Below are positions 41,466 to 53,485 of a DNA stretch of 64,000 nucleotides, in pieces. Positions within the stretch are counted from its first letter, which is position 1. Every line of letters begins with the position of its first letter. Below the pieces are notes generated by a model that worked only from the letters and a program-made list of their open reading frames with translations, was not told the DNA's origin and searched no databases. The stretch comes from Odontocerum albicorne (Eukaryota > Arthropoda > Insecta > Trichoptera > Odontoceridae). Where the stretch lies: positions 32,502,115 to 32,566,114 of the forward strand of contig OX463847.1 of NCBI GenBank assembly GCA_949825065.1, given 5' to 3'. Both the position numbers and the translations under genes were made by a program.

Positions 41466-44164
41466 TATAATATGCATGTATTTAATTTACTGTTTTTCAT
41501 GTGACTTACTTACTTTGTAACGATCGTGCCAGTTAGAAATCGAACGTATCTGTTTAAATTTCTAGTGAATAACTAGTTTCTCATTCAAACCATTTTTTAA
41601 CAATTTTTCGTTTTTGGTGTACAGGAATTCAAAACAACAGCGATATAAAGATACTTACCATCAACATTTGATGAGGATATATTTCAATGTTGTTGGTGTT
41701 TTTTGAAATGATAAGTTAATGCACATAGTACAACCAAGACTTGCAAGGGTGTCATTTATTCACAGGATAGATTGACAGTTATCGTAATCCGAGGGAGAAC
41801 CAATTATTCTGTTAATAAACATATTTGGTTCAATTTTGCAAAGTATTTTTCTAACAATATTATATACTGTTCAATATACTTGGAATTTAAAATATTATCA
41901 TCATAAGTATCACAATCATGACTGTCGTTAACATCACTATACTCAAGAAAAGGTAGGATTGTCCCTGTCCCTGAAATGTCATGTCTCAAAGGGATGGGGT
42001 AAAATCGTTTTTTTTTACAAATCGAATCGTTTTTTCATAAATCGAAAATTTGTTTTTCTCTAAACTGACGATTTAATTCCTAATTTTCATTATACTGACT
42101 TTCTAATGTATTGTATGATTTATGTCTATCTTTCAATATGCCAAGATCTACTATGAATTTACACTTATTACGAACATTTAATTTCAGGTATGAAAAAATA
42201 GAAAATCAAATTATCGTACCCCATCCCTAGCAAATTCAGACTAACGTAGTGACTTTTGACAAACGTCACCAAATGTTATTTGATTTTAACAAACTGACAT
42301 GTTTTTGCTAATTTGTAACAAGATGTATTAATTTGTGATTATTGTTAGTTTAATGTAATGTATTTACCTAAATAACTTGCTATTTATTAGAATCGAGGTT
42401 TATATTAAAGTTGATAAAATAATTAAAATTACTGAACGTCGTTACAAGGTTGTATTGGGGCAAATTTGTGAAATGTCACAGGAACCATGCTACATTTTCT
42501 CTAGTATATTGCGCCATGCCTATATATAGATAGGCAGAGAGAACACATGTCCACTTAATTTTATCCTGGCACGGCATGTATAATATACTCCCCTATTATA
42601 AAATACTTATTATAAAGTCTTTCACTCATCCCTCTATCGGAATTGGACTCATTTGGTAGTGCTATATTTGTATACGTCTCTCCAAACTTCTTGTACCTTA
42701 CACAATATAAGATCTAATATTATGGGATATAGTCTGATCAAATAAGTTTTTAATGGTTCCAATTCAAAATAATCATCTGTCTTTATTAACTTACATGTAA
42801 CAAGTACTCCAACAATTTCGTCACAAATAATTCAGTTTAAATTGCATTTAATGAGTGCATCACATCCTCGTGATCTAAAAAAACCCATTGTGGATAGATA
42901 GTGGCTTTTTTGATTGATGAAATGAATTAAAAATAAATTGGCTAGGAATCCGAACCATCATTAATATCATTTAATCCTTTAAGCGGCTGATGTAACAGTG
43001 ACAAGTACATCTGGAAATCATTAAGTCATCTCTCTCGACTGCCAATCATTATTTCGGCCATCTTATATTATTCCTATAGTTCTAGTCCACTTTCTTTACT
43101 ATGCTAACCGCTTCCCACTATTGAGAACAAATATTGGGCCAATCTGCTGTAGCATATTTTAAATTATTTGCAGTGCAACTCGTGATTCAGTTATCATATT
43201 TAATTTATTTATTTTCATATACTCGTACAATACAGGCTTAGCCTACGTACATTGGATTTTTCAATTTAAAAAAAAAACGTTTAAATATATAAAAAAAAAA
43301 GACATTCAAAATTCATATACATGTATTATTAACAAGTGATATGAATGTGATATGAAATTTATATGAAATTTATTATTATTCGAAAATGTGATATGAAATT
43401 TATTATTATTCGAAGCAGACGCGTTTAGAAGAGTTAAAGCCCTTCCAACAGGCAAAGCGGTTGGGAGACTTGTTCTTGCACATGTAATTGAGAATATTTC
43501 CTGCGGGTGCATTGTAGTGTAATTTTTAGAGACATTCAAAACGAATCTTTCTAGTAAAGCTGAATGATTCACAACTCTTCGAACGTATCTGGCAAACGTA
43601 CACCAGGAACTGAAGATTTGTTCGTACGCTGAAAGAATTATATCCAAGCATGGCCAGCAGCAACTGAGTAGGATAAAGCCATGGATATTTGCCAAACTCA
43701 CTCATAAAGGGATTTTTTTGTACCTTCTCCACCATGAGTGAGTTTGTGTTCCACCTTCTGTTTTTTATATAACCCTTTTCTGTCGGATCAGACGCACATT
43801 GAAGTGGTTATTTTATGAAACGAATTAGTTCCTTTACAGAGAGATTGCACACTCGTTAGAAAACTGGATTTGGTTATGAAGAGCTGTCCACAGAGGAAGC
43901 CCTTCCTTTGCTGGCGTTACACCAGAATGCGTAAAGGATAGCGGTGGCAAAGAAAGAAGGTCAGATACCACAGAAAGATAAGAAATTTAAATTCAACGAA
44001 AGAAAATAACAAAAAAAGTATTGTTTACTCTCAATTCACACAGAAGAACTTTAAATTTTTTATACAATTGATATATTTTTTGTATGCTGCCCTTCAACAT
44101 ACCCGAAATAGTGATACATGCGCATTGAACAGCGTGGCTGAGAGACTATTATCTCCCCCCCCCC
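41466..44164. other. Long non-coding stretch with a candidate MITE
   Basis: 41991-42227 is bounded by inverted repeats GGGATGGGGTA and (inward) GGGATGGGGTA, a possible MITE without a clear target duplication. Two overlapping minus-strand frames at 43306-43735 (131 and 69 codons) end in ASNNNKF low complexity and match nothing I recognise. A duplicated TGATATGAAATTTATTATTA occurs near 43350 and 43390. An 11-base C run lies at 44155-44165. Confidence 0.4.
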
Positions 44165-44395
44165 CAATAATCATTAAAGTAGGCACGTAACTCACATTTC
44201 ACCATCGTACGTGTTTGAAATACTACCGCACGTGGACAGCTAACAACATTCACACGTCGAGATAGAGATTATTGTTACCAGACGAAATCTTAGGACCGGC
44301 TAGGGTCCTTTTTTGGGTATCACCGGAAAACGAACCTGAAATCTTCAAGGGGAAAACAAGCGTAATACCAACTAAGCCACGGAGGTTTTCATTTA
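44165..44395 (-). repeat. SINE family B copy
   Basis: In reverse: TACTACCGCACGTGGACAGC, AGATTATTGTTACCAGACGA, GGGTATCACCGGAAAACGAA, AATACCAACTAAGCCACGGA. The last is the complement of the tRNA-like head TCCGTGGCTTAGTTGG. The 3' part beyond 44165 is absent. Confidence 0.75.
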
Positions 44396-45179
44396 TAAAA
44401 TCAGATAATCAGTATATTTTTTCAGTGCAAAAGTATTCCTTGAACTTTATTCCTAATAATAGACACATAAGCCATTAAGATAAAACAAGCCCATTTGAAA
44501 AAGCATCGAAAACCAAAAAAAGATCAAGAAACGAAAAATTTATGGACACAAAATTAACTAAGGCTAGGAAGAATGTGCAGATGGCGTGTGTAAGGACAGT
44601 AAAATAAATAGGAATTAAAGAACGATTCAGACCTACCACAACTGTTACAGCTGGAGCGCTTCCTGGTTGCTGATAAATATTTCGTGATTCAAAACAATTC
44701 GTGTTTAGAAGCTAATTTATCTCAGTCCGAAATGAGACTCATTTGAATATATGGGAAACCATGACGAATAAGAATGCATTCAAAATCGGCAGGAAAGTGA
44801 AAGGAAAGCAATTATAAACAGTGGTGTCGTTACTAGTTTTGTTTTATCTATAAAATATCTGGAAATGTTTTGATATATGTACATTAGAGAATACAACACT
44901 TTGACTACAAGTATTCTGGTCGCCTCCTCGTTATATGATTATGATCCTCATGTATATTGCAGCTTTTGACTATAATCTCCTCTATTGATTCAATAGTTCA
45001 GAGAGCAACTTTCTAGGGTTCTGTGGTACCGAAGACAATTCACCGATACGAGTATGTTATCTTTCTAGATTTACAACCAATCATAGTGCCTTTTAGTTAC
45101 CCAAGTCACTCCAAGAACGTTCTCCATTACTTTATATCGAAAAGTGTCATCTGAAATAGTCTGCCTCTAAGTGTTGATG
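44396..45179. other. Non-coding stretch
   Basis: No gene recognised. Confidence 0.5.
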
Positions 45180-45800
45180 CTTTGTGCAGTTTAAAGAAGA
45201 ATTTGAAGACAACCATTTTGGGAGATGTTATCAAAATTCAAGATTATATATGAACATAACATACGCACACTACACTCCACGTAAAACCGAATACGAGTAT
45301 GTTACTATCACATATCGGAAAATCTACAAAGGTTTATTTGCATATTGTGTTTACCATGGTAAGTTTTCTGCGGTTTTCGTACCAAATATGTTTTTTTCTA
45401 AAAATAAACTGATGCGGGAAAGTACCTAATCTAATTCCCGTAACCACCATCTTGAGATTCTAACACTCGACTTGTTTCTTTTTGTAATATTTTTTATCCA
45501 TTTTTTTTAGTGCAGATGAAATAATATTTATGATAAAACTATAATCCTATAATTTTGTATGGTGAGAATTTTATTTAAATGGTTCAGTTAATAAATCCTT
45601 GGATTCGTTCATTAATAATTTATGCGTTAGTGCATCATCAACTTTCGTTACAGCAGGAGTTTATTTATTCATTCGATTTTATAATATTTTTAAGGATAGA
45701 TTTGTATTTGATCTGTTAGTAACATTGACTTCGAATCTCGAGTTATAGCGTCCTCGAGAAATTCTCTAAACGGCACGTATAAATTGTCATTTTATTATAT
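45180..45800 (+). repeat. Repeat family D, longest copy
   Basis: TTGAAGACAACCATTTTGGG, AAAACCGAATACGAGTATGT, ATATCGGAAAATCTACAAAG and TTTCTGCGGTTTTCGTACCA align with 36570-36750. The terminal block GCGTCCTCGAGAAATTCTCT, AAACGGCACGTATAAATTGT aligns with the other D ends. The two long copies differ in the spacing between the blocks, so one carries a deletion or insertion. Confidence 0.68.
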
Positions 45801-47264
45801 TTATTTTTATATTGGTTAAGTTGAAAAAAAGTAATTATCTTGACTTAAGCTGCTACGGTTTCCTAAGAAACGGGTTCCTTATATAGCACACGTTACATGA
45901 CGTGATGCTGGCGCGCCGCCAGACGGCAGAAATGAGAACCCACAACTGTCAGTTGGAAACTTTATTCCACATATTTTGTTTCAACTGGGCTTTCCTATAG
46001 TATTTGCTCTTCACATTATATAAAGCTTCATTATTTCTTACAAAATCAATCAATATTTCGTCATTTTCGCTGGTCCAAATTACGTTTGCACTCATTTTTT
46101 ATTGTAAAACGGTGTCCGCTACACGGGAAAAATCGTTCCACGACTGTTTGTTCCGCTATCACGGCCATCATGCAAATGGAAGCATTGCTATTTGACATTA
46201 CACTCACAACCAAGTTTTTGGTCATAATATTATTTTGAATATATAAGCTTCTGGAAAAGTACAACTTAATTTTAAGGTATTATAGTGAGGTAGATGTAAG
46301 TATGTTTATTATTTTCTATGTTGTTATATTATGTTAGATAATAAAATAACGAAGGGGGAAATAATGCATTTGATATGCTATGAGGAAAAAAAATTGTGAT
46401 TTAAACATGAACTATTAAATTTTTTTAAAAGGGAGCGATCTGGGATTTTTCAAAGGTAACTTAAAATACTAGTAAATTTGTAACACCGCTGTTCGAAAGA
46501 ATGTATCAAGATGTTTTGAAACAATACCGAAAATGTATTAAATCGAAGATCTACTTCCTGTACGTATATTGATGTGCTCGACTTAATATGTATGTAAAAT
46601 AAATTTTGATTTACAAACCATTTGAAACACATTGCGTTTATGATATGAAATATTTTCAAGATTATGTTAATTTAAAAATAATGGTTTATAAGTCAAATAT
46701 TGGTGAAAAATATTTTTTTTGCAACGTTATCCAACATACAGGTGCAGAACAAGATCTTTTTTTGACAATAACACGTGTTGATATTTTTTTATTATTTCAT
46801 CCACTATCGATGCTGACCTCGTAACAGGAGTACTACCCTATTTTTTAAGCAATGAAATAGAAGATACAAAAAAAATTATACAATGTAGTATCGTGTCTAA
46901 TAGCATAATAATAACCATTAAACCAATTTTAATAACAGTTAATTTTTTATATGATAACAATTTATTGTTGTACTTGTTGTTAGTAGCTTAACTATAATAC
47001 ATACATTTTTAGAGCGCTTGTGGGATGGCACGTGTCAGGAAAAAGCATAATACACTATCAAATCATTATTTGTACAACTATTGCATAACAACAGTGCACA
47101 TATTGGGTAATCAATATAGACATTGCATGAATTTTCATTTGGCATACTTACAGGAGTAGAGTGAAGAAGTTGTTCTTGCCGGGATGCGTTGATTGAATTG
47201 TATGTATGAGTTTTGTTTTGTTTTGTTGCTTGACTTATACTGTTTTTTATATTATATAACACTG
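45801..47264. other. AT-rich non-coding stretch
   Basis: No gene recognised. A small GC-rich inverted motif CTGGCGCGCCGCCAG is at about 45908-45922. Confidence 0.5.
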
Positions 47265-47485
47265 ACGACCTCCGTGACCTCATTAGTAAGACGCTTGTCT
47301 CCCAACCCAGAGATTGCAGGTTCAATTTCCGTTGCAGCCCAGATATTTTTAAAAAGAATTCCAGTCTGGTTTTCACTGAAGGCCTTTTTAACATCTTTCT
47401 GGTTGGTTGGAAAATATTGTCACATGACAAAAATCTCGCCAGGTTGTACAGTATACAACTAAAGTGTAATACAATACAATACAAG
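47265..47485 (+). repeat. SINE family A, best-preserved copy
   Basis: Full order visible: head GACGACCTCCGTGACCTCAT, TAGTAAGACGCTTGTCTCCC, AACCCAGAGATTGCAGGTTC (B box GGTTCAATTTCC); joint GATATTTTTAAAAAGAATTC; body CAGTCTGGTTTTCACTGAAG, GCCTTTTTAACATCTTTCTG, GTTGGTTGGAAAATATTGTC; end GCCAGGTTGTACAGTATACA and a GTGTAATACAATACAATACA tail. About 220 bp, as expected for a tRNA-derived SINE. It would need enzymes from a LINE to move. Confidence 0.9.
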
Positions 47486-48902
47486 CCTGCTTTCATGTCA
47501 GTTCAATTATATATGTTGTTGTTTTTTTTTAATTATAAGTATCAAAAAGGTCATCTGGCCGTTGAAATAAAATAAAATTTAAAAAATTATGTTTAATTTA
47601 CTTGGATTTTTACAGAATAAAAAAATTATTGATAAGACTGCGTGTAAAAACAGTTTCTCGAATGTCATGGAATACAAGTAGCCTGAACGAGTGGACTTGT
47701 TCTTTCTAAATAATTAGTTGTAAGAATTGTTATCTAGTTATAAGTAGTATGTAGGTGTTAATTATTTCTAATAATTCACATATTTAGATTATAAAAAAAT
47801 GACTTATAGGAAAATAACATTAAGTAGGTTCATAAATTATAATATATAAATAAGGTAAGTTAAGTAATAAATTTGTATATATAGGTATAGCCTTGACAAA
47901 TATTTGTACCATATATAACTTTGTTTAATAAAAAATAAAAGTTTGAGAAACTCTCGTTATATATATCATATGTATGCCCAAAATCGAATGAACATATAGC
48001 CGATATTTGTCCTGTGAATCCCATTGAGAGATACTCGTAAAATAGAAGGGATGACCCGATCTGAGAACAATAAAGAAGGGAAATGAGATGAGATACCATG
48101 GTTTATGTGTCGACCATCTGCCGGCTTAATTACCTACTCCAAGCGTGACATCAAGCCTTTGGTAAGTGTCGAGCAGAAATCGTAAACTTTTTATTGGAAA
48201 AAATTTAGATAAATGATTTGATAAAATGAAAGGTCATCAATTTGTTCAAAGCGCGAATAAATTTTACGGAACTTAAAAGACTTTATTTAAAATTTAGTTC
48301 ATTAAAATATATAAATTGATTTAAATATTTAACAACTTAAAAACAAGATTTATTTATCTATGGTTTATTGAGAAGCAATCTTATTAAGTCAAATTTTAAT
48401 CGTTTACATTTAATATCTACATTAAATTTTATAATAAATGGAGAAGTAACGAGAATCAACTGTTATCTTCATGTATCATCAAAAATACAAAAAAAGTTAA
48501 TTTAAAAAATGGTGTTACGTACTTTTTGTCAGTTTGTTAATAAACTATACGCATAATTAATTATCATTAAAAGCCTCCCAAAAAGCCCCATCAAATAAAG
48601 AATGCTCAATTATTCTCGCAAAAGTGGTTTTTAATACAAGACCCCGAATATTTCAGCGTACCAAAAAGTTTGTCTGCCACTGATCCATTTAGATCACGCG
48701 ATGTTCACTTCGGATACCGCTTTAGTCGTGTTTCCAATCTATTGCCAAACTTTATAAGAGCATTTACTCATACCATAGCAGGATTTCGCCACTGAGGTGA
48801 ATTTAATATATTGTTAAAGTCAGTTTAAATGTGCCATCCTTTAATTGAACAAAGGATTACATGAGCCATTTTAATTATCGATATATTATATATTTTAATG
48901 TA
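47486..48902. other. AT-rich non-coding stretch
   Basis: No gene or repeat recognised. Confidence 0.5.
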
Positions 48903-49861
48903 CGAGGCATATCCAGAAAGTTAGTGTACTGAATTTTTGTAGGTTACAATTTTTTTTATTTAAACAAAAACATTACGTGGTTACCGTAGTACATATTATA
49001 TGTAAGCTATTTTTCGACATAGTCGCCATTCCTCTCAATGCAGGTGGTGAAGCGGGGTATCAACTTTTTGATGCCTTCCTCGAAGTAGTTTCCCGCCAAC
49101 CCCTCCGTCCACTTCTCCACCTCCTCCTTTACCTCCTCGTCGGTTGAAAACCTTTTTCCACCCATGTGCAGCTTCAGGGAGGTAAAGAGATAGTAATCTG
49201 AAGGTGCTAGGTCAGGGGAATGCGCGGGATGGTTCAGGACATCCCATTTAAACGAGACGAGCAGTTCCTTCGTGGCGTTGGCCGTGTGTGGTCTGGTATT
49301 GTCGTGCAGCAGGCAGACTCCATTTGTCAGCATACCTCTCCTCTTGTTCTGAATCGCCCTCCGCAATTTTTTTAGGATCTCACAGTATCTTGCAGAGTTG
49401 ATGGTCTCCCCTTGAGGCATATATTCAATTAAAATTATGCCTTGACAGCCCCAAAACACGGATGCCATGATTTTCTTGGCTGAAATTGTGGTTTTGAACT
49501 TTTTGGCGGAGGGTGAAGAGGTGTGACGCCACTGTTGAGACTGCCTTTTGGTTTCAGGCGTGTAGTGTGCAACCCAAGTTTCATCTCCAGTAACGATGGA
49601 GCGGAGAAATTCATCTCCATGGAGTTTGCAGCGCCTCAAAAACTCTTGCCCGGCATTATTTATTTCGCACTTGGCGGGAGATTGGATTGACATTTTTCAC
49701 GAAACGTGTTGTCGCGTCGACAATTCTCAACGGACTGACCTCGAACCGGTCTCGTTGCGGATGGGAAGGGTCAGGCTACACGGAAGTGTAGCCAACATGT
49801 CGAAAATAAAATCCATCCGGTCGTGAGAGCCTCAGTACACTTACTTTCTGGATACCCTTAG
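48903..49861 (-). mobile_element. Mariner element with an N-terminal deletion (third family)
   Basis: The left end contains TATCCAGAAAGTTAGTGTAC and the right end, inward, TATCCAGAAAGTAAGTGTAC. They are inverted repeats flanked by TA at 48901-48902 and 49862-49863. The outermost bases differ (CGAGGCA against CTAAGGG). The element is about 960 bp against roughly 1.3 kb for a complete mariner, and the missing part is the DNA-binding half of the transposase. Confidence 0.9.
49007..49693 (-). pseudogene. Mariner transposase, catalytic domain, open frame of 228 codons
   Basis: All three catalytic aspartates are present: VTGDETWVAHYTPETK, CLLHDNTRPHTANA and HSPDLAPSDYYLF, with 34 residues between the last two (DD34D). 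The protein ends CIERNGDYVEK, typical of the irritans/Himar-related group. The frame is uninterrupted to its stop at 49007. The first ATG (MSIQSPAKCEINN) starts in what should be the middle of the protein. Upstream, the helix-turn-helix region is missing and only a short scrambled stretch joins the 5' terminal repeat. A catalytic domain without DNA-binding domain is not expected to transpose. Confidence 0.9.
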
Positions 49862-50171
49862 TATGTCGAAGATATTACGGAGGAACAGCTGTACAAATTA
49901 CTGCGTCTTCATATATTGGTCTAAGATTTAATTTAAACTAAGAAAGTACGATTATATCACTTCATACCAGAAGGCGCTGAACTAGTTAAACTTGAGAAAT
50001 AGACACCAAATGCACATATTACATTATATTTTTGACTGTCCCGCCACCTCCTCATATCTCGCTGAAAATTTTCAGCATCTTTTCGATCATGGACTAGTGT
50101 TACGCTCAAACAACGATTGTTTATTGACCTTCCCAGATCACCGCTCTTCTTTTTTTGATTGATGATACAAA

Positions 50172-50378
50172 TTACTGCACCTGATCATCCAAGGCAAAAT
50201 AGAGGTTCGAAGAGGTGTTGGCAGGAGGCAAATCTCTTGGCTCCGCAATATACGTGATTGGACTGGTATAAGGGGCGTTGGAGATCTTTTTCGGGCTGCC
50301 GGGAACAAAGCTGTCTACTCTCAGGTGATATTTTCAACGTTGGGGGGACTTGACATGACACTGGGAAGAAGAAGATGA
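50172..50378 (+). pseudogene. LINE family 3, C-terminal 68 residues
   Basis: An unbroken frame reads HLIIQGKIEVRRGVGRRQIS, WLRNIRDWTGIRGVGDLFRA and ends GLDMTLGRRR at a stop. This is the terminal region of a non-LTR retrotransposon pol (GK.EG.RG.GR..ISWL.NLR.W.G). No start codon and no RT domain upstream: a 5'-truncated insertion. Unlike the family 1 tails it has no stops. Confidence 0.75.
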
Positions 50379-50514
50379 TATTTCACTTTTTATGAAAAGA
50401 AACGTTCGGGTCATTGGTCGTTTTCATGGGGTTTATTGGCGTATGCTCACGTATATATTCATGAATTTCGTGGGGATGGAACCATTTGAATGTTTTTTTG
50501 CGACCATGTAACTT

Positions 50515-50605
50515 GCTTTATTTACTTTTGTCTGGTTGGTTAGAAGAGATTGCCGGATGACAATAATCCCACTAGATTGTTTAAGCAATAAGGTATTAAA
50601 TAAAT
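50515..50605 (+). repeat. SINE family A, 3' tail
   Basis: ACTTTTGTCTGGTTGGTTAG, AAGAGATTGCCGGATGACAA and CCCACTAGATTGTTTAAGC, a 5'-truncated copy similar to that at 22618-22700. Confidence 0.7.
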
Positions 50606-50679
50606 AGTAAAAATATATAAAAGGATCAAATTAATCGCGTGTATTTCTTTCTCTTCTAAGATCTAAGAAAATACTCATA

Positions 50680-50790
50680 TTGCAGAATTCCTCAACTCGG
50701 TCCAATCTTTCATTATTCACTCATATATCACATTTACTTTCTCTTTCAAACTTTTCCATCACTATTACTTTGAATTTTGCAATTATGTAA
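50680..50790 (-). pseudogene. LINE family 1 internal fragment
   Basis: The minus strand reads AKFKVIVMEKFERESKCDI, stop, VNNERLDRVEEF, the same segment as at 5048-5285. Confidence 0.68.
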
Positions 50791-50813
50791 ACATCATCAT
50801 CCTGTCGTGTAGC

Positions 50814-51010
50814 TTATGACTGAGCATCGTGACTCCCATGATAGCTTCTGACGACTGCTCTCCATCCATCTCTGCACTCCGTGGCGCGAAGAGCAGTTGT
50901 TAAGGGTGGTCCAGTTATATATCTCATTTGGTATGTCCAACGCATTGGTATTCGACCTCTTTTGCGTCGTTTTTCCATACTTCTAGTAACCACAAATTCA
51001 TCTAAACTGT
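50814..51010 (-). pseudogene. LINE family 2, C-terminal fragment
   Basis: The minus strand reads GRIPMRWTYQMRYITG, CRDGWRAVVRSYHGSHDAQS and a stop at 50814. This is the RGRSP.RW...I......A..R..WR..V block that ends many insect LINE proteins. The first part (CDSLDEFVVTRSMEKRRKRG) also fits. It lies directly beside a family 1 fragment of the same orientation. Confidence 0.72.
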
Positions 51011-51109
51011 CACAAGGAATGTGCACAAAGAACCATATAATATATAAAACCCTTCAACAAATTAAAATTGGTGTTTCGGACAAAACGAAGAGCATGACAG
51101 GGAAACAAT

Positions 51110-51310
51110 ATTGTCTTCAGTTCTAGTAACCGAGTCTTCAAGCTTAGAATCATTAACCACGCATGGAACTCGCGGTTCGTCATTGCACGTGTTGGCAAAT
51201 CTACTTCACGTCAAGAGGCAACACTCGTGCACTTTCTCGGCACGAGTATTATCTCTTTATTCGTTTTTTTTGTTTGGTACCATCAGAAATCGAACCCGAA
51301 ACCAACCCGA
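51110..51310 (-). repeat. SINE family B copy
   Basis: In reverse: GGAACTCGCGGTTCGTCATT, GCACGTGTTGGCAAATCTAC, ACTCGTGCACTTTCTCGGCA and GTACCATCAGAAATCGAACC (B-box region). It is followed at 51310-51375 by a plus-strand SINE A tail (GAAGAGATGGCCAATATG, ACAGCCAGATTATATTTT). Confidence 0.75.
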
Positions 51311-51474
51311 AAGGCTGGTTTGAAGAGATGGCCAATATGTAAATAAATAAGACAGCCAGATTATATTTTAATAATAATAATAATGATAAATATCACTAAT
51401 TTTACAAAGGTGTACAATAAAACATCAAAACGTCATAAAAAAATCATAAGCAATGAAAAAAATATACCAAGTAA

Positions 51475-52020
51475 AAAGGACGCAGCTTTCGTCTCCTTCA
51501 CATTTGTAAATGTCGTCACGCACAGTCTTCTATTAGTCATATTTCTCTTTGACCTCTTCAAAATATAGTCCATTTGGTCCAGCCACGTTTTCCTCGGTTT
51601 ACCTCTTCCATGCACACCTTACATTTCTGACTTGTATACTTGCTTAGTCATTCTTTTATCATTAATTCTTTCACATATCCAAACCATCTTAAAGCTCCTT
51701 TCTTCATATCCATACATTAATTTCTGACGTCTTTATTCCGCCTTCTTTCATACATTGACACAAGAAAGTTTCCTTAGTGCACGAATCTCGACAGCATTAA
51801 TCTTACTCTTATCTTTCTTCTTTCAAGTCCAAATTTTACTTTCATACCTTAAGGTGGGCACCAACACATTATTATGTATTGTAATTTTTGTTACTGTTGA
51901 TACTACGCGGCTGTTGTATATAACATTAAGTGATCCGTTTACCTTGATCCCAATATTCGCTACCCATCTTTTACTGTCCTTAAAATCTCATCATCTCGTC
52001 CATAACACGTCAACATAAAA
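51475..52020 (-). pseudogene. LINE family 1 copy
   Basis: Minus strand: a VNGSLNVIYNS-type segment and NNVLVPTLRYES near 51860, ALRWFGYVK near 51690, and GRGKPRKTWLDQMDYILKR (51612-51556), then NRRLCVTTFTNVKETKAASF. The 3' end is missing beyond about 51475. Order and orientation are as in the family's C-terminal domain. Confidence 0.8.
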
Positions 52021-52714
52021 ACATAAAATAATATACAAAATTTAAGTTATCATATTTTAACTACTGTGCGTTTCCTCCCAGTTAATAATGATATCTGAAG
52101 CTCGTTTCGTGGAATGCAACAGTAAAAAAAACAAACAATATTAAATAAGTAAAGGAACATTCATCCTCAAGGTATGTACTTATAATTGAAGAACTCATCG
52201 CATGATTATTAGCCAAGTCTTCAGACCGGATAATGACAGGAGAAGAGGAGGACTACACGCCAAACAGTATTTAACTGCTGCATCCAGGAGTATTGTTCTG
52301 TCAGTCATATTCGAGCCAATTTAGATTCCTTGAATCCATGTCTAATAAAACATTTTGACCAGTGCAGTAATCAACACTTTTTAACTCTTGGGTTACTTAG
52401 CTACAAAAAACGTTAAATTTCCGAAGTGGGGTTTTTCGAAGACATTATGATTTTTTATGCAAAATGTAATTTTTTAAACCTATTTTTAAAGTCATTGTAA
52501 TTCGTTTTATTGAAAATTAATAAATTAATTTTTCCTATTTAAAAATATACTCGTATATATTCGTTGGTGATCAACGCTACAAGCGTAATATTTTGTTAAT
52601 CCCCATTTCCACGTCGTCAGTTTCGACAAAGCAGATGAAAATCACTACATATGTATATATTTATATAAGCACATTTAGTTATTCGAACATTATGTTATAT
52701 CGTAAAACATTTTC
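52021..52714. other. AT-rich non-coding stretch
   Basis: Nothing recognised. Confidence 0.5.
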
Positions 52715-53085
52715 GTTTAATGTCTATATTCGATTTATCTTAAAACAGCGGCTTGAAGATATTAAGAATCATCTCTACGAAATGATGTATTATACCAAAT
52801 TATTTTTCGCTTTATATTTTCTTCCTTTTTATAAATTTTTCTCGTTGTTGAATATATCTTGCATTGCATTACATTTTTGTTGTAAACAGCACCACCTGGC
52901 AGATTTATTTCCACAAGTCAATCTCTTCCAAAACAGCAGAAATGTGTTATAGAGGTTTTAAGTTAAAACCAGATTGGAACCCATTTTATCGATGTACGAT
53001 TTCAATCGAGTACTAACGAGAATCGAACGTTCAACCCCAGAGTTGAAAATAAGAATTTTACCAACTAGGTCACGGTGGTAGTCTA
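52715..53085 (-). repeat. SINE family A copy with shared downstream flank
   Basis: 52865-53085 is a minus-strand SINE A (TTGTTGTAAACAGCACCACC, TCAATCTCTTCCAAAACAGC, GAATCGAACGTTCAACCCCA, TTACCAACTAGGTCACGGTG). The 150 bp to its left (ATATTCGATTTATCTTAAAA, TTTTTCGCTTTATATTTTCT, TTCCTTTTTATAAATTTTTC) match 33345-33490, which holds the same place beside the SINE at 33495-33694. Confidence 0.75.
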
Positions 53086-53134
53086 ATAAGCTATAGCATT
53101 CATAGTAAAGTAACAATTTTGTTAGAGTAAGAAA

Positions 53135-53485
53135 TTATCGGATAAAGAATAACTTTAGGTTAGAGATGGATATTGTAAGTAGAATTAAGAAAAGAATCTT
53201 GAGATGATTTGGCTATATTGAGAGAATAAGTTGCGAAAGTCTTATGAAAAAAAAATCTGAAATTAAAGGAGAACGAGGAAGGGGCAGACGAAAGAAAGAG
53301 CGGAAAAAATACAATAGATGGAAAAAATTTAACTGAGGAAAAAGAAAGAAGTATGAGAAAAAGGAGAGCATATATGACGAGAATATATCACGTAAAGATG
53401 TGGACAAGGCGAGAGCTGCATGCATAGATAGAAAGGCATGGAGATCTCTCCTCTCTACCTAACCTAAAAAGAGACATGAGATTAT
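53135..53485 (+). pseudogene. LINE family 1 copy
   Basis: ILR, stop, FGYIERI near 53190-53225 (the tryptophan codon of RWFGHVERM is now TGA). An ERGRGRRKKERKKY-like block follows, then DKARAACIDRKAWRSLLST near the end and CTCTCTACCTAACCTAAAAA, ATGAGATTATG at the 3' terminus. Confidence 0.78.

Noticed and set aside
43306..43735. Overlapping minus-strand frames of 131 and 69 codons as a host gene (receptor-like?)
   Set aside because: No recognisable motif or membrane pattern. The end is low-complexity repeat, and no splice or start context supports it.
47035..47496. 153-codon minus-strand frame
   Set aside because: Most of it is the antisense of the SINE A at 47265-47485.
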